A DNA stretch of 64,000 nucleotides from an uncultured Clostridium sp. (GTDB taxonomy: Bacteria > Bacillota > Clostridia > Clostridiales > Clostridiaceae): the NCBI GenBank assembly GCA_902785295.1, contig CACZYK010000007.1, forward strand, positions 36,292-100,291, in the 5' to 3' direction. Below are positions 58,679-64,000 of this stretch, piece by piece. A program made the translations under genes and the position numbers. Position 1 is the first letter of the stretch; the number at the start of each line of letters is the position of its first letter. Under the pieces are notes generated by a model. It worked only from the letters and a program-made list of their open reading frames with translations. It was not told the DNA's origin and ran no database searches.

Positions 58679-59710
58679 ATGGCAATGGATAAAAATATAA
58701 TGGATTTATTTCAAACTCAATTTAAAGATGATGTTTCTGTAAGCAGAGTATCAGAAGACTTAAAAGGTAAAGTAATTGTTATATATGGTGGAAACAACTT
58801 AGGTAAAACTTATCAGTGTTCACGTTTTGAAAATCCAATCTTTATTCCCTGTGAAAAAGGTATGAACGCAGTAAATGGAGCAATGGTATTAAAGACTAGA
58901 AGTTGGGCTGATTTAAAAAAACATGGTAGAAAGTTAGCAAGTAAGAATTTTGTTGAAGCTTTAAAAAATGGAGCAAATATCACTTTAGTAATAGATGGTA
59001 TAGAAAGAATAGGAAACTATGTTAAAAGTTATCTTTGTAGTAAATATGACGTTGACGTTATAGGAGACGCTAGAAATGGTTTTGGTTGTTGGGAAGAATA
59101 TGACAACTTAGTATGGAGCTGGGTAGACAACATAATTAGTTTAGGTTACACAGTGGTATTTATAGGACATGAAAAAGAAGACAAGAAGAAGGGTAAATAT
59201 GTTATAGCTGGGGACGAAAGAGCAATTAAGCCTATTAGAGATAATGCTGACATAGTAGCTTATTTAGTTCCAAATGGTTTAGATGAAGAAGGTAATGAAA
59301 TACATTCTAGTGCTTATTTTGCTGAAACAGAAGAGTTCTTCGCTAGAAGTAGATTCAACTATATGCCACCTATGATAGAAGACTTTACAGCAGAAAACTT
59401 TAAAAAGGCAGTAGTTGAAGGTATCAAAGCACAAAATAAAGCAGAAGGTTGTGAAAATGTTACCTTTGAACAACAACAAGAAGTTTATGGTGACGATAGT
59501 GAAACTTTTGAAGATGTAGTAGCAGAAATTAAAGACCTATATAGTTCTATTGCTGAGACAGGAAATGAAACTGCATTAGAAGGCTATGCTAGTGTTGTAG
59601 AAAGTCATTTAGGTGAGGGAGTATTAGTTTCTCAAGCAACACCAAAACAATTAGAAGCATTAAAATGTATAAGAGATGAAGTTTCAGAAATACTAGATGA
59701 ATTAGACTAA
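58679..59710 (+). CDS. Sak4/AAA_24-type RecA-like ATPase
   Basis: 343 residues. Walker A IYGGNNLGKTYQC, Walker B TLVIDGIE, then VVFIGHEKEDKK. This family supports phage recombination with a single-strand binding protein. The C-terminal 80 residues are extra and acidic. AAAGGAGAGATTATTGT precedes the ATG. Confidence 0.88.
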   Translation: MAMDKNIMDLFQTQFKDDVSVSRVSEDLKGKVIVIYGGNNLGKTYQCSRFENPIFIPCEKGMNAVNGAMVLKTRSWADLKKHGRKLASKNFVEALKNGANITLVIDGIERIGNYVKSYLCSKYDVDVIGDARNGFGCWEEYDNLVWSWVDNIISLGYTVVFIGHEKEDKKKGKYVIAGDERAIKPIRDNADIVAYLVPNGLDEEGNEIHSSAYFAETEEFFARSRFNYMPPMIEDFTAENFKKAVVEGIKAQNKAEGCENVTFEQQQEVYGDDSETFEDVVAEIKDLYSSIAETGNETALEGYASVVESHLGEGVLVSQATPKQLEALKCIRDEVSEILDELD

Positions 59711-59715
59711 AATAG

Positions 59716-59742
59716 AAAGACGTATTTTATGTACGTCTTTTC
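59716..59742 (+). terminator. Terminator after the ATPase
   Basis: AAAGACGTA (59716-59724) pairs with TACGTCTTT (59732-59740), then TTCTT. Confidence 0.78.
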
Positions 59743-59772
59743 TTGAACGATATAAAATAGTGTGGTGATTAA

Positions 59773-60288
59773 ATGGCAAAAAGTAAACAAGTTAAGTGTC
59801 CTATTTGTAGTAAAATGAATGACAAAGAAGACACGATAAAAATAGGCAACAGATACTATTGTAAAGAATGTGCAGAGCATAAAGATGAATATAAGAGCGA
59901 TTGGGATTTACTTTTTGAATATATCTGCAAACTTTACAATATATCAAAACCAACAGGAATGATGTTTAGACAGTTAAAAGAATTTAGAAGTGAGCCTTAT
60001 TGCTTTACAGATGGTGGTATGTATGCAACCTTGAGATATTACCATGAAATCTTAGGTAATAATGTTTTAGATGGAAGTGGAATAGGAATTATTCCGTATT
60101 ACTATGACAAAACAAGACAATATTATGAACAAATGAACGAAGTAGAAGAGAGCTTAAAGAACCACTCAAAAGACGAAACAAATATTGTTAATATTAATCC
60201 TTCAGCTATGGAAGAACTATCTAAGTTTAAAATAAGAGAATTGAGTTTTGAGAATATTGATATGGAGGATGAACTAGAAGATGAATAA
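59773..60288 (+). CDS. Zinc-ribbon phage replication-module protein
   Basis: 171 residues. N-terminal CPICSKM...YYCKECAEH zinc ribbon, then a helical domain (EYICKLYNISKPTGMMFRQLKEF). Position before dnaB suits a helicase loader or replisome factor, by inference. Overlaps the dnaB start by 8 bases. Confidence 0.78.
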   Translation: MAKSKQVKCPICSKMNDKEDTIKIGNRYYCKECAEHKDEYKSDWDLLFEYICKLYNISKPTGMMFRQLKEFRSEPYCFTDGGMYATLRYYHEILGNNVLDGSGIGIIPYYYDKTRQYYEQMNEVEESLKNHSKDETNIVNINPSAMEELSKFKIRELSFENIDMEDELEDE

Positions 60289-61000
60289 AGCTAAAAGAAA
60301 CAGTTTAATTAAGAAATATTATGACAGTAGGTCAGCAATTCAAGTGTTAGGTAGCATTATGGTAGATACTTCTTTTCTTAAAATGACGAGTTATCCTTTA
60401 AGTCAAAAAGACTTTGTTATAACAGAACATGAGATTTTATTTACTGCAATATTCAATTTGGCACAACAAGGATTTAAAAGTGTAACAGTAGGAGATATTG
60501 AAAGTTATCTACATATTGCAAGTCCTATACATTATAAAAAGATTTTTGAAGATATGGAAGACCCACTGGGTTGGATAAATAAAATAATTGATGACGCTGG
60601 TATTCCTACTTTAGAGAACTATGTTTATTATTACAACACTTTAAGAAAGTTTGCTTTATTAAGAAGTTATTTGCTAGAAGGAGTAGATGTCAGTGCTATT
60701 TTAGATTTAACTGAAGTAGACCCAACTTTAGAAGAAAAGCAATTAAATAAATTCAACAATATGGATATTAATGAAATTATTGATTTCTTTGATAGACAAA
60801 ACTTAAATAGCAAACAAAGATTTATTATTAGAGAAAGCAATAGAAGTAGAAAGAGTGGAGACAATGCACAAGAATTAAGAGAAGCTTTAAAAGTAGCTCC
60901 ATGTTATGGATATGGACTTTTTAGTGAATATTTAAATACAATTTCAAGAGGAATACAAGGGAATAGATTTATACTAGAAACTAGAGATTCTGGAATGGGT
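60281..61000 (+). CDS. dnaB: DnaB-like replicative helicase, exon 1
   Basis: 240 codons. N-terminal helical domain, then the RecA-type core YGLFSEYLNTISRGIQGNRF and ETRDSGMG at the end. The last codons are the first half of Walker A. Unspliced, the frame runs on to a stop at 61045 in intron sequence. Joined to exon 2 the protein is 529 residues. Confidence 0.9.
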
Positions 61001-61322
61001 AGATTTTGCCGTTTTGAGACAAGAAGCACAGAAGTCTCAAAATAATTAGAGTGGGATTAAACTGGAAGGGGTTAGAACCTAATCAGAACTGAAGGCGTTA
61101 TTTTTAAATAACTAAGTTATGGTGACATAATGATAACTGTAATATCAGTTAGTCAAGGGCAACGCATAGGAAATGAAATAATTTTCCCAAGAGACCGCTC
61201 TACGTTGTGCTTTATAAAGAACGTAAAAAGTTATGCTAGGCTGAGTATGAATTAACATACTGATGAAAATGAGAGAAATCTCCAGAGCTGTAGATAAAAA
61301 GCTACAGGTTAATAACAATCCG
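61001..61322 (+). ncRNA. Group I intron in dnaB (322 nt, no ORF)
   Basis: Protein continuity fixes the junction: exon 1 ends GGA ATG GGT and exon 2 starts AAA ACC AGA, restoring the Walker A sequence SGMGKT. The exon ends in T and the intron ends in G, as in group I introns; it does not begin GTGYG, so group II is excluded. Internal hairpins include GTATG/CATAC (about 61234-61256) and CTGTAG/CTACAG (about 61289-61307). P1 would pair exon GGT with GCC at 61008-61010. I could not place every core helix. Confidence 0.82.
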
Positions 61323-62192
61323 AAAACCAGAAGTGCTTTAAAACAACTATGTGGACTTTGTTCTCCATATTTGTGGGATTTTAAGAAAGAGAAATTTGTT
61401 CCTAATCCAAATGGACAAGGAAACGCAGGACTATATATAGGTACAGAAATGGATTTATATATAGAACTTGAACCTATTCTTTGGTGCATTATATCTGGCG
61501 TATCAGAGAAGAAATTAAAAGACAATGATTTAACAGAAGAAGAAGAAGAAAGAATACAAATGGCTATGGAATATGCAAAGGAAATGCAACTTTTCTTAGA
61601 AGACGAAGAAGATTTTGATGTTAATTTCCTTTGGCAGACAATAGAAAGATACAAGATAAACCACAATATAAAAATGGTTTGTTTGGACTATATTGAATTA
61701 AATGGAGCATTAGTAAGCGAATATGTTTCAGTAACCAAAGGTATGCCTGCCAGAGAAGACCAAATACTATTAAACCTTTCTAAGAACTGTAAAGCTATCT
61801 GTAAAAAATATGACTTAACTATGATAGCTTATACTCAAACAAATGATGAAGGTAGAAGACAAGAGGCAAGAGACCAAACTGCTGTAAAAGGTGGTAAATC
61901 ACTTCCTAATAAAGCAGACTTAGGCTATACAGTATTTGCTCCAACAGTGAAAGAATTAGAATTGTTAGAACCTGTTATAACAGAAGCAACAAAAGGAATT
62001 AACAATAGAGTCATTCCAAATGTTTGTTTAACTATTTATAAGAATAGATGGTTTAATCCTAAAGATGTTAAAATATGGGGCTATCAAGATTTAGGGACAG
62101 GTCAATTTATAGATTTATTTTGTACTGATAAGAATTATAATGTATTAAATATTTCTAAAACAAAGATAAACTTAGCAAACGAAGAAGAATAA
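61323..62192 (+). CDS. dnaB: DnaB-like replicative helicase, exon 2
   Basis: 289 residues from KTRSALKQLCGLCSPYLWDF. Contains LYIGTEMDLYIELEPILWCII, Walker B region IKMVCLDYIELNG, and TMIAYTQTNDEGR, with an arginine finger region later. The ATG at 61263 lies in the intron and is not a true start. Confidence 0.9.
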   Translation, partial: KTRSALKQLCGLCSPYLWDFKKEKFVPNPNGQGNAGLYIGTEMDLYIELEPILWCIISGVSEKKLKDNDLTEEEEERIQMAMEYAKEMQLFLEDEEDFDVNFLWQTIERYKINHNIKMVCLDYIELNGALVSEYVSVTKGMPAREDQILLNLSKNCKAICKKYDLTMIAYTQTNDEGRRQEARDQTAVKGGKSLPNKADLGYTVFAPTVKELELLEPVITEATKGINNRVIPNVCLTIYKNRWFNPKDVKIWGYQDLGTGQFIDLFCTDKNYNVLNISKTKINLANEEE

Positions 62193-62206
62193 GGAGGCAG
62201 GAAACT

Positions 62207-63349
62207 ATGAGCTTTATGACTAGAGATGAACTATTAAACACAATAACAACTGAAGACGTTATAGGTATAATGGCAAAACTAGGCACAGATTATAAAACAA
62301 ACAAAAGCCATAGTGACCAACTTTATTTTAGAACAGTTTGTCATCATGGAAATAAATATAAACTTTTATATTATACAGATTCTAAACTGTTTCACTGTTT
62401 AACTGAAGATGGAATAATTAGTTTATTTGATGTTGTAATGGGTGCTTTAGAATGTGAGTTTATAGACGCAGTAAAATTCATTGAACAATATAAAGGAATT
62501 AAAACTTTTTCTACTAAAAGGAAGGTAGGAATACAAGGTAGGAAAAGTGAAGCCGAAAAAGATATAGAGTTCTTAGACAAGCATTTATATAAACCATTAT
62601 CAACTAAAATAAAGCTACCAAATTATAACAATGACATTTTGAAAATTTTTGATGACTACTATCCTTCTTGTTGGGAAGATGAGGGTCTTTCTATAGAAGA
62701 GATGGAGCATTTTGGGGTGAAAATGTATTTTAATCAAATGAAGGCAATCTTACCTCATAGAGATATAAATGGAAATTTAATAGGTATTCGTGGACGTAGT
62801 TTCATGGAAAGTGATATAGATAATGGTAAGAAATATATGCCAATTACTATACAAGGTTTAACTTATAGATTTCCTACAGGATTAACATTATATGGAGCTT
62901 ATGAGAACAAGGATAATATAAAAAGGTTAAAGAAATGTATTCTTTTTGAAGGAGAAAAGAGTCCTATCAAATATGGAAGTTATTATGGTCAAAACAATAA
63001 TATAGGATTGGCTACATTAGGAACTAATCTATCTTCTTATCAAAGAAACTTAATATTGGATATGGGTGTTAGTGAAGTAATAATGGCTTATGACAAACAA
63101 TTTCAACCAGACTTAATTGATAAAGAAGATGATAAAGCTATAAAAGAATATAATGCTTACATTAAAAAGATGATAAAGGCTTATAAGATGTTTTCTCCTT
63201 ATTGTCTTTTCTCTATTATCTATTGTGAAGATGATAGATTAGACTACAAAGACGCTCCAATAGACAAAGGAAAAGAAGTTTTTTCTGAGTTATACAAAGA
63301 AAGAATTACTATAGAAAACATAGAAGAATTGGAGGAAGGTTTATTATGA
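62207..63349 (+). CDS. DnaG-like phage primase
   Basis: 380 residues. Zinc-finger-like CHHGNKYKLL...LFHC near residues 45-65 and a TOPRIM domain (CILFEGEKSPI with Glu, VIMAYDKQF with Asp) near 245-300. Synthesises primers for the replisome with the DnaB encoded just before. AAGGAGGCAGGAAACT precedes the ATG. It overlaps the next gene by 4 bases. Confidence 0.9.
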   Translation: MSFMTRDELLNTITTEDVIGIMAKLGTDYKTNKSHSDQLYFRTVCHHGNKYKLLYYTDSKLFHCLTEDGIISLFDVVMGALECEFIDAVKFIEQYKGIKTFSTKRKVGIQGRKSEAEKDIEFLDKHLYKPLSTKIKLPNYNNDILKIFDDYYPSCWEDEGLSIEEMEHFGVKMYFNQMKAILPHRDINGNLIGIRGRSFMESDIDNGKKYMPITIQGLTYRFPTGLTLYGAYENKDNIKRLKKCILFEGEKSPIKYGSYYGQNNNIGLATLGTNLSSYQRNLILDMGVSEVIMAYDKQFQPDLIDKEDDKAIKEYNAYIKKMIKAYKMFSPYCLFSIIYCEDDRLDYKDAPIDKGKEVFSELYKERITIENIEELEEGLL

Positions 63350-63564
63350 AATATAAGGCTAAATTTAGTAAATATGAAAGATTAACTGATGAAGATTTAT
63401 TAAACAAGCTATTAATTGAAAGAGGAGTTGAAGACCCTTTTGCTTTATTAAATGTAGATGAATCTGTTTTAGTTAATGCTAAAAAGTTAAAAGACATAGA
63501 CAAGGGGTGCGATTTAATAGACAAGTATGTTAAAGATGGTGGAAAGATTTGTATTATCGTGGAT
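63346..63564 (+). CDS. DHH-family exonuclease (RecJ-like), exon 1
   Basis: 73 codons ending GGKICIIVD, exactly where DHH nucleases have the first metal motif VDxDxDG. The stop TAA at 63565 belongs to the inserted element. The remainder of the gene must lie beyond the window, downstream of the IStron. Confidence 0.75.
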
Positions 63565-63905
63565 TAACTGTAGTCCCTTCATATAGGCAACTATGTGTCG
63601 AAAAGACCTTAAACTGCTGGGAAGCCTTAAAGTTCAATACACTACAACATAATCTGAAAAGATAAGTGTGAATGTTACGAAAGTAGAAAGAAGTTATTGA
63701 AATGACCTAAGCTGAAATAAAAGCAATAAAAAGACTTATCCACTTTTTATTGTGCTAAGGGTTGAGTAAAGTTGGCAATCAGCTTTGAAATCTTCTAAAT
63801 TACAACAGTAATAAGAAGAACATTCAACGACTATAATAGGTCTAACCTTAATATAAGGTTAATGGTATAGTCTAATCCCTTAAAAATACTACGAAAGTAG
63901 GGGTA
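63565..63905 (+). ncRNA. Group I intron core at the left end of an IStron
   Basis: P1: exon GGAT (63561-63564) pairs with GTCC (63573-63576), including the conserved U-G at the splice site. P7/P8: GACTAT (about 63830) and ATAGTC (about 63873) flank the hairpin TAACCTT/AAGGTTA. These are hallmarks of group I introns. It is followed directly by an IS607-type left end, the layout of an IStron, whose 3' splice site would be at the far transposon end. Confidence 0.85.
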
Positions 63906-64000
63906 ACTAACAGTTACAAATAAATTATAAAAAGTTATAAATTGGTGTTGACTTTTATAATTTAGAAAATTGTTGACAGCCTCCCATATTCGTAAAGAGT
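63565..64000 (+). mobile_element. IStron (group I intron + IS607-type left end), continues past window
   Basis: After the intron core, 63909-63965 (AACAGTTACAAATAAATTAT, then AAAGTTATAAATTGGTGTTGA in part) matches the left ends of IS607 element 2 at 25917 and the scar at 47935 with scattered changes. It includes the same promoter TTGACTTTTATAA. In known IStrons the intron lets the element splice itself out of the host mRNA. Confidence 0.82.

Noticed and set aside
61255-61290. Hammerhead core CTGATGA ... GAAATC
   Set aside because: It lies at the end of the dnaB intron; stems I-III cannot be formed in register around it.
61001-61322. Group II intron in dnaB
   Set aside because: The insert is only 322 bases, does not start GTGYG and has no domain V; T before and G at the end suit group I.
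61263-62192. Independent helicase gene starting at ATG 61263
   Set aside because: The first 20 codons are intron sequence; protein continuity shows that it is exon 2 of dnaB.
1-64000. tRNA or rRNA genes
   Set aside because: No cloverleaf with a TTCRANNC-type T loop and no rRNA sequence was seen; the rRNA-like boxA at 24534 is only a leader motif.

Overview
This is a strongly AT-rich window with dense, short-spaced, mostly plus-strand genes, strong AGGAGG-type ribosome binding sites and many GTG/TTG starts. That points to a Clostridium host. The gene content is that of a large plasmid-like bacteriophage or phage-like plasmid: a Rep_3 initiator with iterons, a TubR/TubZ/TubY tubulin partition system of the kind known from C. 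botulinum phage c-st, a phage replication module, many small phage ORFans, and several TnpB-bearing mobile elements. The species is an inference; C. botulinum-like is my best guess because of TubZ and an apparent IStron.

Layout. 1-6.3 kb is the maintenance region: a partial unknown gene, a GIY-YIG/Rep-like fusion, the Rep_3 initiator with its iteron origin, tubY, the centromere repeats, tubR and tubZ. 6.3-19.9 kb is a run of accessory phage genes (TerD-like, HAD nucleotidase, PcfJ-like, two metallophosphoesterases, methyltransferase, an antirepressor with a T5orf172 domain, pentapeptide protein, lipoprotein, DUF2325 protein), interrupted by an IS607-family element at 13.5-15.5 kb. 19.9-21.1 kb holds two minus-strand genes, one a likely ADP-ribosyltransferase. 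21.1-22.6 kb is a long non-coding stretch with a strong purine/pyrimidine strand bias.

22.6-34.7 kb is the most unusual part. Small unknown genes are each preceded by a promoter and a structured leader. These include a pistol self-cleaving ribozyme, a hammerhead-like ribozyme, two copies of a covarying RNA motif I do not recognise, a boxA-like leader with a terminator, and two predicted pseudoknots. A second IS607 element with a frameshifted tnpB sits inside it. 34.7-39.4 kb encodes cas6-cas8b-cas7-cas5 and a ten-repeat degenerate CRISPR array, without cas3, cas1, cas2 or cas4 in the window.

40-44 kb carries a tyrosine recombinase, a DGxHR-motif protein and a recombinase-fold protein lacking the first catalytic arginine, an order that recalls the SPbeta yopP-yopQ-yopR lysogeny module. 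It is followed by a LexA/DinR-type box and a short terminated transcript unit. 45.5-48.4 kb is an IS605-type TnpB element plus a scar of IS607 and IS3 remnants that truncates two genes. 48.4-64 kb is a metabolism and replication module: RecU, dNMP kinase, RNase H, radical SAM protein (frameshifted), C5 DNA methyltransferase, a probable ssDNA-associated protein, Sak4-like ATPase, DnaB helicase split by a group I intron exactly inside Walker A, primase, and the first exon of a DHH exonuclease interrupted by what looks like an IStron running off the window end.

A dispersed A-rich motif (AATAATATAAAAAAGT and close variants) recurs more than twenty times. It usually abuts the -35 box but sometimes lies inside the promoter spacer or just before a ribosome binding site.
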